Below the pieces are notes generated by a model. The model ran no database searches. It worked only from the letters and a program-made list of their open reading frames with translations, and was not told the DNA's origin. A stretch of DNA of 64,000 nt from an uncultured Collinsella sp. (GTDB taxonomy: Bacteria; Actinomycetota; Coriobacteriia; Coriobacteriales; Coriobacteriaceae). Below, one piece after another: positions 24,568 through 32,553 of the stretch. The stretch spans positions 1 through 64,000 of the forward strand of contig CAAFQK010000040.1 in the NCBI GenBank assembly GCA_900765115.1, written 5' to 3'. The position numbers were made by a program, and so were the translations under genes. Position 1 is the first letter of the stretch. Every line of letters starts with the position of its first letter.

Positions 24568-25197
24568 ATGGCAGCTGCACAGCCGCTTAAGATTCGCATG
24601 GTTGCCGGACTTGGCAACCCTGGCGATGAGTATGCCGAGACCCGCCACAACGCCGGTTTTAAGGCGATCGACGAGCTGGCCCGTCAGGCCGGCGTCACGT
24701 ACTGGAAAAACCAAGCAGGCGCCGAGGTCGCGCTCATCAACATCAACGATCCCGAGGAAGAGGGCGGCAAGCGCCAGATTGTACTGGTCAAGCCGCAGTC
24801 GTACATGAACACCTCGGGCGGGCCCATCTCCAAACTCTGCCGCGAGTACAAGATCAAGGCCGAGGAGCTGCTCGTCATCCACGACGAGCTCGATATTCCC
24901 GCCGGCGACGTGCGTGTTAAGGTGGGCGGCGGCCATGCCGGTCACAACGGCCTGCGTTCCATCATCGACAAGATGGGCAGCCGCGACTTCAGCCGCATTC
25001 GCACCGGCATCGGCAACCCTCCCGGCAAGATGACCGTCGCCGACTACGTGCTTAAGCAGCTGCGCGCCCGCGAGGCCGAGGATTTCCAGGACACCTGCGC
25101 CCGCGCGGCCGACGCCGCCGGCCTGGCGATTGTGCACGGCGTAGTCTATGCTCGCGACCATGTCAACGGCGCCGCCTCCGCCAACGGCAAGCACTAA
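24568..25197 (+). CDS. pth: Peptidyl-tRNA hydrolase
   Basis: This 209-residue enzyme recycles peptidyl-tRNAs that drop off ribosomes. Seen: GLGNPGDEYAETRHNAGF with the catalytic His, QSYMNTSGGP, HDELDIPAGDVRVKVGGGHAGHNGLRSI and GIGNPPG. The start at 24568 is preferred because AAAGGA sits 5 bases before it; an ATG six bases upstream is in frame. The C-terminus is slightly longer than in most family members. Confidence 0.96.
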   Translation: MAAAQPLKIRMVAGLGNPGDEYAETRHNAGFKAIDELARQAGVTYWKNQAGAEVALININDPEEEGGKRQIVLVKPQSYMNTSGGPISKLCREYKIKAEELLVIHDELDIPAGDVRVKVGGGHAGHNGLRSIIDKMGSRDFSRIRTGIGNPPGKMTVADYVLKQLRAREAEDFQDTCARAADAAGLAIVHGVVYARDHVNGAASANGKH

Positions 25198-25226
25198 AAC
25201 CTATCATTTAGGGATAGGTTTATTTT
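25197..25226 (+). terminator. Hairpin overlapping the pth stop
   Basis: AAACCTATC pairs with GATAGGTTT across a short loop, followed by ATTTT, so it can act as an intrinsic terminator. Its right arm merges into the inverted repeat at 25216-25381. Confidence 0.55.
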
Positions 25227-25381
25227 GGCAGGTTTTACCTGCGGAAACGCCGCGGCGGCCGCATCGCAATAAACCGCGCACCGCCATACACGCATAGCAC
25301 CCCAAAGGGGGCCGGCCTCATCACAACCCGAGGCCGGCCCCCTTTGCCGTTTTACCTGATAAAACTGACCAAAATAAACCT
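25216..25381. repeat. Nested inverted repeats AGGTTTATTTTGGCAGGTTTT around a GC-rich hairpin
   Basis: AGGTTTATTTTGGCAGGTTTT at 25216-25236 is matched by an inverted copy ending at 25381. Nested inside is a 16-bp perfect stem (25304-25319 with 25330-25345, AAAGGGGGCCGGCCTC and complement). A related motif, GCAGGTAAAACCTACCAAAA, recurs at 55867. No gene lies in 25198-25571. Confidence 0.75.
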
Positions 25382-25460
25382 CTCCCCCTTTGGTAGGCCG
25401 AAGTGGATAAACCCTTTTCCCAACCGCCGAAGATACACGTAAGCGACATTGCCATGAGGG

Positions 25461-25553
25461 TATAATTTGCACCGTATGTCTGCACAACGCCTGTGCGCGT
25501 ACGGTTTTACTCGGGCTACCGTCCATTTCCGTGGAGGCACGGTTCGGCAGCCC
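25461..25553 (+). promoter_or_regulatory. Promoter -10 and structured leader of the nfnAB-like operon
   Basis: TATAAT at 25461-25466 is a consensus -10 box; no good -35 is seen. The ~100-base leader then forms a hairpin (ACCGTA 25471-25476 with TACGGT 25500-25505, inner TGCACA/TGTGC) followed directly by TTTTA. A second hairpin follows (GGGCT 25513 with AGCCC 25553, inner ACCGT/ACGGT). The ACCGT of the second could pair with the ACGGT of the first, an arrangement expected of an attenuator. This is inference from sequence alone. Confidence 0.45.
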
Positions 25554-25571
25554 TAACAAGAGAGGGGTTCT

Positions 25572-26411
25572 ATGTATAAGATCCTGGAGAAGACGCAGTT
25601 CTCGGAGAAGGTGTTCAAGTTCCGCATCGAGGCACCCGCAATCGCCAAGCATGCGCACGCTGGACAGTTCCTCATGGTTCGCGCCAACGAGACGGGCGAG
25701 CGCGTCCCGTTTACCCTGGCCGGCTGGAACGGTGACGAGGGCTGGGTCGAGTTCATCTTCATGGTGATCGGCAAGACCACCGAGATGCTTTCCACCTACG
25801 AGGCCGGCGAGTCGCTGCGCGACGTCGTGGGCCCGCTGGGCGTTCCCACCGAGATGGCCGAGGGCCCCTGTGCCGTCATTGGCGGCGGCGTCGGCCTGGC
25901 AATTGCCTTCCCGGTCGCCAAGCACCTGGTCGAGACCGGCCACGAGGTGCACGCCATCATGGGCGCCCGCACCAAGGACCTCCTGCTCATGGAGGACCAG
26001 TTCCGCGAGCTCCTCGACGAGGACCACATCCATATCACCACCGATGACGGCTCCTACGGCGAGCAGGGCGTTGTCACCGCTCCGCTGGAGCGTCTGCTGC
26101 AGGACAAGGCCGTGAGCCAGGTCTTCTGCGTCGGCCCCGTTCCGATGATGAAGTTCTCGACCCTCACCGCCCAGAAGTACGACACCCCCATCACCGCGTC
26201 CCTCAACCCCATCATGGTTGACGGCACCGGTATGTGCGGCTGCTGCCGCGTCGAGGTGGGCGGCGTGACCAAGTTCGCTTGCGTCGACGGCCCCGACTTC
26301 GATGCCACCCTGGTCGACTGGGATGACCTTCGTGCCCGCCAGGCCGCTTACCGTTCCGAAGAGGGCGAGTCCCTCAAGGCCTATGAGGAAAAGAGCTGCG
26401 CATGCCACTAG
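25572..26411 (+). CDS. nfnA: Ferredoxin-NADP+ oxidoreductase subunit alpha (NfnA-like, FAD/[2Fe-2S])
   Basis: This 279-residue ferredoxin-NADP-reductase-like protein of the 'sulfide dehydrogenase/DHO dehydrogenase electron transfer' type has RVPFTLAGW as the FAD-binding box, GGGVGLAIAFPVAKHL for NAD binding, and a C-terminal Cys cluster MCGCCRVEVGG...FACVDGP binding a [2Fe-2S]. With the downstream subunit it would form NADH-dependent reduced ferredoxin:NADP+ oxidoreductase, which bifurcates electrons. Its last codons overlap the next start by 10 bases. GAGAGGGG precedes the ATG. Confidence 0.85.
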   Translation: MYKILEKTQFSEKVFKFRIEAPAIAKHAHAGQFLMVRANETGERVPFTLAGWNGDEGWVEFIFMVIGKTTEMLSTYEAGESLRDVVGPLGVPTEMAEGPCAVIGGGVGLAIAFPVAKHLVETGHEVHAIMGARTKDLLLMEDQFRELLDEDHIHITTDDGSYGEQGVVTAPLERLLQDKAVSQVFCVGPVPMMKFSTLTAQKYDTPITASLNPIMVDGTGMCGCCRVEVGGVTKFACVDGPDFDATLVDWDDLRARQAAYRSEEGESLKAYEEKSCACH

Positions 26412-27811
26412 TTAACGGTCGTTTCGTTGCCGATATGAAGTCGCCCCGCACCCCCGATAACGAGGAGCCGGCCGCCGAGCGCGCCTGCGACTTCCGCCCC
26501 GTCGACAAGGGCTTCACCGAGGAGATGGCGCTGGCCGAGGCCGAGCGCTGCCTCAACTGCAAGAAGCCGTTCTGTGTTGAGGGCTGCCCCGTCAACATCA
26601 ACATTCCCCGCTTTATCGAGCAGATCCGCGCGAAGGACTTCGGCGGCGCCCTCGATACTATCCGCGAGGACTCCATGCTTCCCGCTATCTGCGGCCGCGT
26701 CTGCCCGCAGGAGAACCAGTGCGAGGGTAAGTGCATCCGTGGTAAGAAGTCCGAGCCCGTGGCCATCGGCCAGCTCGAGCGCTTCCTGGGTGACCGCCCC
26801 GAGCTCGCCTCCACGCCCAAGATGGCTCCCAAGAACGGCAAGAAGGTCGCCGTCGTCGGCTCCGGCCCGTCCGGCATCACCTGCGCCGGCGAGCTCGCCC
26901 GTAACGGTTTTGACGTCACCGTCTTTGAGGCCTTCTTTACCGGCGGCGGCGTGCTGGTCTACGGCATCCCCGAGTTCCGTCTGCCCAAGGCAGTCGTCAA
27001 GCGCGAGATTGACGGCCTGGAGGACATGGGCGTCAAGTTTGAGTACAACTCCGTCGTGGGCAACATGGCCACGGCCGAAGAGCTGTTCGAGCAGGGCTTC
27101 GACGCCATCTACGTGGCGACCGGCGCTGGCCTGCCCAAGTTCCTCAACGTCCCCGGCGAGAACCTGCCCAACGTCTTCTTCGCCAACGAGTACCTCACCC
27201 GCGTGAACCTGATGAAGGCCAACAAGTTCCCCGAGTACGACACCCCCACCAAGCACGGCAAGAACGTCGTCGTCTTTGGTGGCGGCAACGTGGCTATGGA
27301 CGCCGTCCGTACCGCCAAGCGTCTGGGCGCCGAGCACGCCATCATCGCTTACCGCCGTACCGAGGACGAGATGCCCTGCCGTCGCGCCGAGCTGCACCAT
27401 GCCAAGGCCGAGGGCGTCGAGGTTCTGCCGCTCGTCTCCCCGCTCGAGTTTGTCGCCGGCGAGGACGGCTCCGTGTGTGCCGTCAAGGTCCAGAAGATGG
27501 AGCTCGGCGAGCCCGACGAGTCCGGCCGTCGTCGTCCGGTGCCCATCGAGGGCGCCATCGAGGAGATCCCCTGCGACGTCGCGATCTCGGCTATCGGCAC
27601 CAACGCCAACCCCTTCGCTGCCAAGATCGGCGGCAAGATGGAGCTCAACAAGTGGGGCTACATCGTCGCCGACGAGGAGACCGGCCAGACCACCGATCCC
27701 CGCATCTGGGCCGGCGGCGACATCGTCACCGGTGCCGCTACGGTCATTCTGGCGATGGGCGCCGGCAAGAAGGCCGCCGCTTCCATCACCAAGAGCCTGC
27801 TGGGCGAGTAA
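26402..27811 (+). CDS. nfnB: NADPH-dependent oxidoreductase, glutamate synthase small-subunit type (NfnB-like)
   Basis: This 469-residue flavoprotein has an N-terminal double [4Fe-4S] region (CLNCKKPFCVEGCPV; then CGRVCPQENQCEGKC) and two Rossmann folds (VGSGPSGITCAGEL for FAD, FGGGNVAMDAVRTA for NADPH). It ends with AGGDIVTGAATVILAMGAGK. GltD-like chains without a GltB partner and paired with an NfnA-type gene are the NfnB subunit rather than glutamate synthase. Its role here would be to link ferredoxin (also used by the Ech-type hydrogenase) with NADH and NADPH. A strong terminator follows. Confidence 0.87.
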   Translation: MPLVNGRFVADMKSPRTPDNEEPAAERACDFRPVDKGFTEEMALAEAERCLNCKKPFCVEGCPVNINIPRFIEQIRAKDFGGALDTIREDSMLPAICGRVCPQENQCEGKCIRGKKSEPVAIGQLERFLGDRPELASTPKMAPKNGKKVAVVGSGPSGITCAGELARNGFDVTVFEAFFTGGGVLVYGIPEFRLPKAVVKREIDGLEDMGVKFEYNSVVGNMATAEELFEQGFDAIYVATGAGLPKFLNVPGENLPNVFFANEYLTRVNLMKANKFPEYDTPTKHGKNVVVFGGGNVAMDAVRTAKRLGAEHAIIAYRRTEDEMPCRRAELHHAKAEGVEVLPLVSPLEFVAGEDGSVCAVKVQKMELGEPDESGRRRPVPIEGAIEEIPCDVAISAIGTNANPFAAKIGGKMELNKWGYIVADEETGQTTDPRIWAGGDIVTGAATVILAMGAGKKAAASITKSLLGE

Positions 27812-27839
27812 TCACCTACAGCACTAGCCACCAAACGGC

Positions 27840-27877
27840 AAAGTCCCCGTCGAGCATACGCCCGGCGGGGACTTTTT
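27840..27877 (+). terminator. Intrinsic terminator of the nfnAB-like operon
   Basis: AAGTCCCCG pairs with CGGGGACTT and is followed by TTTTC, ~30 bases after the stop. Confidence 0.85.
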
Positions 27878-27893
27878 CTATACCGGCCGCCCG

Positions 27894-27928
27894 ACCACCA
27901 CGATGGGGACAGGCACCTTTGTGGTGGT
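27894..27928. repeat. ACCACCAC...GTGGTGGT hairpin with GGGGACAGGC centre, copy 1
   Basis: Arms ACCACCAC and GTGGTGGT enclose GATGGGGACAGGCACCTTT. Related copies lie at 29404-29438 and 32510-32543. The 27812-28204 gap also holds the nfnB terminator and three copies of the TCTCAATCTGTAACA repeat, and no gene was seen. Confidence 0.8.
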
Positions 27929-27950
27929 TTGGAGCCTGGCTGGTCGGTGT

Positions 27951-28007
27951 GTCTCGATCTGTAACAGGTAGGCCACGTTGAGTCCCGTAGTTGTTACAGA
28001 TTGAGAC
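27951..28007. repeat. Inverted repeat, TCTCAATCTGTAACA family, copy 3
   Basis: GTCTCGATCTGTAACA and TGTTACAGATTGAGAC form arms of 16 bases with one G-T variation. The centre is unlike that of the other copies. Confidence 0.85.
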
Positions 28008-28031
28008 ATTGTGCGAACATCCACCTGTTCA

Positions 28032-28087
28032 TCTCAATCTGTAACAGTAAGAGGCAAAATTCCTTGCTACGTGTTACAGATCGAGAC
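28032..28087. repeat. Inverted repeat, TCTCAATCTGTAACA family, copy 4
   Basis: TCTCAATCTGTAACA on the left and TGTTACAGATCGAGA on the right. It is 24 bases from copy 3. Confidence 0.85.
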
Positions 28088-28111
28088 ATTGCGCCGGCGG
28101 TCAGACGATTC

Positions 28112-28168
28112 ATCTAAACCTGTAACATCTAGGGCCGTTTTGGCTGGCTAGGTGTTACAGATTGAGAT
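28112..28168. repeat. Inverted repeat, TCTCAATCTGTAACA family, copy 5
   Basis: A more diverged left arm (ATCTAAACCTGTAACA) with a canonical right arm (TGTTACAGATTGAGAT). It is 24 bases from copy 4. Together copies 3-5 make a regular ~80-base array. Confidence 0.8.
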
Positions 28169-28204
28169 TTTGCTGAAGCCGAGAATAGGAGCTGTCACCA
28201 AAAC

Positions 28205-29377
28205 TTAGCGCTTGCGGCGCTTGGTCGCGGCGACACCGGCGGCGGCAACGGTTGCACCGGCGATACCCAGGGCGGCGACCGTCATCGCGGTGGCATCGCC
28301 CGTGGCAGCCAGGACGGCGTGGGACTTCTTGGCCGGCGTGGTTTTCTCAACCGTCTTGGTCACCGTGGTGGTTGCGGCAGGCTTGGTCTCCGGCTTGATC
28401 TCCGGTTTCTGCTCGAGCTTGGTATCGGGCTTCACCTCGGGCTTAACCTCGGGCTGCGGCGCCGGCATCTCCGGGTCGACCGGGACCGGCTTAGCCTCGG
28501 GCGTAAACGTCAGGTCGGTAATTAGCCATAGCGTACGGAACAAGCCGGGAACAGGCGCATGCTCGCTTGCCTTATCCACCCGATAACTGCACTCCACGCC
28601 ATTGACCATCAGTTTAATGTTAGACGTAAAGAAGAAATCGCGCGCCGGCTTAAAGTACAGGCCATAGCGATAGGTCACACCAGATTTAAAAGCGTCGATG
28701 TGGTTGGTGATTTTCCGGTCCCAGAATATATCGGAGTTCACTTCACTTCCATCGCTGCCCGTCCAGAACTCACACTGAAGAATGGAGTTCGAGCCCGCCG
28801 GAGTGTCTGCCGTAAAGTCCGGTTTATCGCCCGCCCTAAAGATGGTGGTGGCGTCGTCAATCTCGATAACGTCGATAGTTTGCCAATCATCAACCGGCTG
28901 CTCGCACAGCATATTGGCCGCATTGGGCACAAACACGCCATCGACGGTCTTATCTGTCACGTCGGTCACACCATGCGACGTAATGGCGTCGTTTGCCGGC
29001 GCGGCGGCGTTGTCGCTGGGAATGTTTTGTTCAGCGGGTGCCGCATTGTTAGACTCATCGGCGGCGTCAGCCGGAGTCGTCTGCTGAGGTTCGGCGACAG
29101 TTTGTGCCGTCGGAGCAGCATCAGTTGCAGGCGCGGTCGCCGGAGCCGCATCCTCCGCAACCGCCGGTGTCACCGGAGCCGCGGCAACCTCACCAGTCGC
29201 AGCGGCGGGATCCGCACACTCGGTCGCAAGCGCCAAACTCGGCAGTAGCAGCTGACCAACCATAAGCGCACACGCACCGACGCTCGCAATCCTCACACCC
29301 ACGCAGCGCCAAGTACCATGAACCAGCGAGCAAGTGCGTTCGCGCTGGGCATCCTTATCAAAGTGGCTTCCGTACAT
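28205..29377 (-). CDS. Sortase-anchored surface protein with HGTWR-type signal peptide
   Basis: The 390 residues begin with a long signal peptide containing CSLVHGTWRCVG followed by the hydrophobic GACALMVGQLLLPSLALA and a probable cleavage after ALA. An Ala/Pro/Thr-rich region, a ~170-residue folded domain of unknown type (ending near LWLITDLTF) and a Lys/Pro/Glu stalk (~KPEVKPEVKPDTK) follow. The C-terminus is a cell-wall sorting signal: LAATGD, a hydrophobic helix and KRRKR. The start at 29377 is set by AAGGAGG. It is paralogous at both ends to the next upstream protein. Its function is likely adhesion or display; the central domain is unrecognised. Confidence 0.8.
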   Translation of the reverse strand: MYGSHFDKDAQRERTCSLVHGTWRCVGVRIASVGACALMVGQLLLPSLALATECADPAAATGEVAAAPVTPAVAEDAAPATAPATDAAPTAQTVAEPQQTTPADAADESNNAAPAEQNIPSDNAAAPANDAITSHGVTDVTDKTVDGVFVPNAANMLCEQPVDDWQTIDVIEIDDATTIFRAGDKPDFTADTPAGSNSILQCEFWTGSDGSEVNSDIFWDRKITNHIDAFKSGVTYRYGLYFKPARDFFFTSNIKLMVNGVECSYRVDKASEHAPVPGLFRTLWLITDLTFTPEAKPVPVDPEMPAPQPEVKPEVKPDTKLEQKPEIKPETKPAATTTVTKTVEKTTPAKKSHAVLAATGDATAMTVAALGIAGATVAAAGVAATKRRKR

Positions 29378-29403
29378 AACGGCCTCCTTGGTCGTAGGGA
29401 CAT

Positions 29404-29438
29404 ACCACCATAAAGGCGCCTGTCCCCTTTGTGGTGGT
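29404..29438. repeat. ACCACCAC...GTGGTGGT hairpin, copy 2
   Basis: ACCACCATAAAGGCGCCTGT runs into CCCCTTTGTGGTGGT. It lies just upstream of the surface-protein gene. Confidence 0.8.
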
Positions 29439-29473
29439 CCTGTACAACCAAGATGCGCCAAATGACTCTATAC

Positions 29474-29501
29474 GCCTAGGTTCGTAGATGCGAACCTAGG
29501 C
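29474..29501. repeat. Perfect small hairpin GCCTAGGTTCG
   Basis: Two 11-bp perfect arms (GCCTAGGTTCG and CGAACCTAGGC) enclose a 6-base loop between the two surface-protein genes. It has no U-tract and may be a protein-binding palindrome. Confidence 0.7.
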
Positions 29502-29520
29502 CTCTACCTGCAGAAATACA

Positions 29521-29560
29521 AAGAGCCGCCGCAAGGGCATTTATGCCCACGCGGCGGCTG
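29521..29560 (-). terminator. Terminator of the larger surface-protein gene
   Basis: On the minus strand AGCCGCCGC pairs with GCGGCGGCT around an inner GGGCATAAATGCCC hairpin, followed by CTTTGT. It is ~25 bases after the stop. Confidence 0.65.
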
Positions 29561-29582
29561 AAAATGGCTATGAAAGCTTGCA

Positions 29583-31202
29583 CTAGCGGTTGCGGCGCTT
29601 GGACGCGACGAAGCCGGCGCCGATGACGGACGCGCCGGCGATGCCGAGAGCGGCTGCCGCCGTCGCGGCGCTATCGCCCGTGGCGGCCAGAGTGCCCACG
29701 GACTTCTGAGCCGCAACTGCCTTCGCGGCCGGCTTGGAGGCAGCAGCCGTGGAACTCGCCTGAGTCGGCGTCACGGACGGCGTGCCCGTCTCACTTCCAC
29801 CGCCTGGCTGCGGCGCAGGAGCCGGGGTGGGCTCGGGCGCGGGATCGGGCTGCGGCGTGGGTTCGGGCTCGGCCGCATCCCCGTAGCTGATCACCACGTT
29901 GCGGGCGACCTCGTTGGAGGTCTTAATATCCTGGATAGTGGACGACCCGGCGGTGCCGATGACGAGTCCGTTTCCGGCGGTGTCGTAGTCAAGTCCGTTT
30001 CCGGCAGTTTCTCGCACGGTGCCGCCGGCGGGAGTCGTAATCACCGACCCGTACATGATATCGAGTGCGGGATTCATAGACGGTCCCCCGCCCGTGGTCT
30101 TTCGGTTGACAACATAGATCCCCGCTGTCAGGCCCGACGCCTCAACATTCGATTTGAAAATCCTAATCTGGGGCCTTTCCAGATCGTCATATCCTGCGGC
30201 GATGATTCCGTAGTCCTCTCGACGAGGCCCAGGGTTGGGTTCGCTCACATTTCCGCCAGTACGCACTGTGAGGTTCGATTTTTGGACAAGCATCCACGTC
30301 GAACCGCCCTCCGCCTGCGCGTCAATGCCCCTCGAAGACAGCACCGCATCGCCGGCAAGTATCTCGACATCAGCTCCGTTGACGATCTGCAAGAGCGTGT
30401 TCTTGTTGATGCCAAGCGTATGGATGCCTGCAGAATAATACGGGCCGTCCGCCGTCTTAATTGCAACCTTGGCGCCATCGATCGTGACGTCGCCCCCGTG
30501 CACGGAGACATAATCCGGTTCTTCCTGACCGCTTTCCCGAGCAACGCGACCGCCTGGCTTCCCATCGGCAAAGATGCCATAGGCGCTTTGCGGCGGCCGG
30601 TGTAGCCCATCCGCCTTCTTTGCCTCTATTTTAACGTCGGCGCCCTTGTCGATTTTCACGTTGCCCGATTTCGCGCGAATACCGTTTGAGCAATAAAAGC
30701 TACCCGTAGATATCACGTTAACACTGGATCCACTTATAGTGATGTCTCCATTCGTGACACCATCGCCCGACGCAGTAAGCACATTATCCTGAGCCGTCGC
30801 GTTGAGGGTCCCCTCCCCCGTGATGGCGAGATTGCCGTCCTTGACCTCGATGGCGCTCTGCCCGGCATCGGCCGTTACGGTGTTGATGCCTGTAACGTCG
30901 ATGGTGAGGTTGCCCTTGGCGCCGATGGAGCCGCCGTCGTAGCCGTTGAGCTTCATGTCGTTAGCGCCATCCCAGGACCAGGTTCCCGCCTCGTCGCCGG
31001 CAGCGGTGCCCGCGTCGTACTGCGTGCCGCCGACGTTGACCCACTCGGCGGCGAGCGCCACGCTCGGCAGCAGCAGCTGGCCGGCCATGAGCGCGCAGGC
31101 CCCCGCGCAGGCGAGTTTTGCACCCACGCGGCGCCACGTTCCGTGAGAGAGCGAGCGCGCGCGGCCGTGATCGATTGGGTTGTCATGGATTTGCTTTCGC
31201 AT
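29583..31202 (-). CDS. Sortase-anchored surface protein with beta-helix-like/carbohydrate-binding domain
   Basis: The 539-residue protein starts with SLSHGTWRRVG...GACALMAGQLLLPSVALA, a signal peptide nearly identical to that of its neighbour. Residues ~50-440 contain short Gly/Asp/Val repeats such as NLTIDVTGINTV, NLAITGEGTL and DITISGSSVN, typical of right-handed beta-helix or 'carbohydrate-binding' repeat proteins of gut bacteria. A Pro/Glu stalk follows, then LAATGD, a hydrophobic segment and KRRNR. The start at 31202 has GGAGG at good spacing. It is divergent from the LuxR-type regulator across 216 bases. Likely role: adhesion to host glycans or other cells (inference). Confidence 0.8.
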   Translation of the reverse strand: MRKQIHDNPIDHGRARSLSHGTWRRVGAKLACAGACALMAGQLLLPSVALAAEWVNVGGTQYDAGTAAGDEAGTWSWDGANDMKLNGYDGGSIGAKGNLTIDVTGINTVTADAGQSAIEVKDGNLAITGEGTLNATAQDNVLTASGDGVTNGDITISGSSVNVISTGSFYCSNGIRAKSGNVKIDKGADVKIEAKKADGLHRPPQSAYGIFADGKPGGRVARESGQEEPDYVSVHGGDVTIDGAKVAIKTADGPYYSAGIHTLGINKNTLLQIVNGADVEILAGDAVLSSRGIDAQAEGGSTWMLVQKSNLTVRTGGNVSEPNPGPRREDYGIIAAGYDDLERPQIRIFKSNVEASGLTAGIYVVNRKTTGGGPSMNPALDIMYGSVITTPAGGTVRETAGNGLDYDTAGNGLVIGTAGSSTIQDIKTSNEVARNVVISYGDAAEPEPTPQPDPAPEPTPAPAPQPGGGSETGTPSVTPTQASSTAAASKPAAKAVAAQKSVGTLAATGDSAATAAAALGIAGASVIGAGFVASKRRNR

Positions 31203-31418
31203 GTGAGCCTCCTTGTCGTAAGGGGTGCTTCTGTAACACCATGTTACGGGAAGATAGCCGGATCCCGGGGCACAAATTCTCAAGTGGCGCATCTGCCAGC
31301 GCAAAAGGCGACAAGCGCGCAATCGCCGAGGGGGAGTCTTCGCTTTCCAAAGGCCCGCACATACCATCCTGGTCTACAACCGAGGAAACGGTTATTCCGT
31401 CCACCCAAAGGACCGTTC

Positions 31419-32501
31419 TTGAACCTGAGTAAGACTAAAATCAACGCGCTTCTGGCACTCGCACTGTTTACCTTCGCCTTCCTTGCTGCCGAGTTTCGCT
31501 TCGATATCAATATCGGGCTACTCGCCGGCGCCGAGCGCGTTGTGCTCGCACGGGGCTTTATTCTGGGTGCGAGCGTGCTCGGCTTTATCGGATACGCGCC
31601 GCTGCTCGGGCTCGCACAGCGCAAAGGCCACTCACTGGCAGCCGTCAACGCCGCCGCCGTCCCTATCGTCATCCCGGGATTGACCCAGATCCAGTTCCCC
31701 ACGGGTCCGCTTACCCTCGAGATTCTGGGCCGCATCGCATTCTTTGGGCTCGGACTGTTAGGCGCCGCAACGCACCACGCCTTTTCGTTGGCATTCCAAG
31801 ATGGCCCCAAACTCGCCACTGGAGCGGGAGCAGCCTATGCCGCCGGCATCGTCTTTGATCTTGCCGAGCGCCGCTACATGGGACTTGTCATGCTCGGCAT
31901 CGCCGTGCTCTCGACCAGTTCCATCCTGGCCGTCGAGGCCGGGGCAGATCCCAACCTAGGCCTTGTTGTCTTTTACCTGAGCTCGGGCTTTTTCGTCACG
32001 TTCTTTACCGCCACGTTTACGCAGCTGGCACCGCGCATGCACGCGCCCGCCCTCTGGGCCGGCATGGGCCGTGCGGCCAATAACGTGTGCGCGTTCACCA
32101 CGTCGGGCGTCTCGCTTGCGCTTGTGACCTCGGGCAACGTTGCCCTCATCATGATCGGCGCGCTCGTTTTGCTCGTCGCCGCCTGCGCAGCATTCGTGGC
32201 AGCCGGCTTGTTCCGCCTGCCCCAAACCGAGCAGGAGCGCGAACATCAACAGCTTGCCGAGGAGGCGCTGGCAGCACCGAGTATCGAGGAGCAGCGTCAG
32301 GCCTTCATCACCGATCACGCTCTCACCCCGCGCGAAGTCGACGTGCCCGTGGCCGTAACCCAGGACGAACGCCCGCTCAAGCAGATCGCCGAGGAGCTCG
32401 GCATCTCGATGCGCATGGTACAGCGCCACCTGAGCTCTATCTACCAAAAGACCGACATACAGACGCGCGCCGGTCTCACCAAGGCCCTCCCCTCCGCCTA
32501 A
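31419..32501 (+). CDS. LuxR-type transcription regulator with multi-spanning membrane N-terminus
   Basis: A 360-residue protein: residues ~8-265 form about eight to ten hydrophobic helices, and a C-terminal LuxR helix-turn-helix (LTPREVDVPVAV...LKQIAEELGISMRMVQRHLSSIYQKT) occupies ~300-360. This fusion of a membrane half with a LuxR output is characteristic of Coriobacteriia and their relatives. The start is a TTG at 31419, with AAAGGA six bases upstream and the first helix beginning a few residues later; the frame further upstream is not membrane-like. Being divergent from the surface-protein gene, it is a natural candidate for its regulator. Confidence 0.8.
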   Translation: MNLSKTKINALLALALFTFAFLAAEFRFDINIGLLAGAERVVLARGFILGASVLGFIGYAPLLGLAQRKGHSLAAVNAAAVPIVIPGLTQIQFPTGPLTLEILGRIAFFGLGLLGAATHHAFSLAFQDGPKLATGAGAAYAAGIVFDLAERRYMGLVMLGIAVLSTSSILAVEAGADPNLGLVVFYLSSGFFVTFFTATFTQLAPRMHAPALWAGMGRAANNVCAFTTSGVSLALVTSGNVALIMIGALVLLVAACAAFVAAGLFRLPQTEQEREHQQLAEEALAAPSIEEQRQAFITDHALTPREVDVPVAVTQDERPLKQIAEELGISMRMVQRHLSSIYQKTDIQTRAGLTKALPSA

Positions 32502-32509
32502 AACAAAAA

Positions 32510-32543
32510 CCACCACAAAGGTGCCTGTCCCCTTTGTGGTGAT
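32510..32543. repeat. ACCACCAC...GTGGTGGT hairpin, copy 3
   Basis: ACCACCACAAAGGTGCC then CCTTTGTGGTGAT, followed by TTTTT. Here, between convergent genes, it could work as a terminator for the regulator. Confidence 0.8.
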
Positions 32544-32553
32544 TTTTGGTCGG

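Noticed and set aside
26402..27811. Glutamate synthase small subunit (gltD)
   Set aside because: Sequence is of that family, but the overlapping partner is an NfnA-type FNR and no large subunit is adjacent, so the Nfn reading is preferred.
27951..28168. CRISPR array
   Set aside because: The regular ~80-base spacing is suggestive, but repeats are inverted pairs within each unit, there are only three units and no cas genes.
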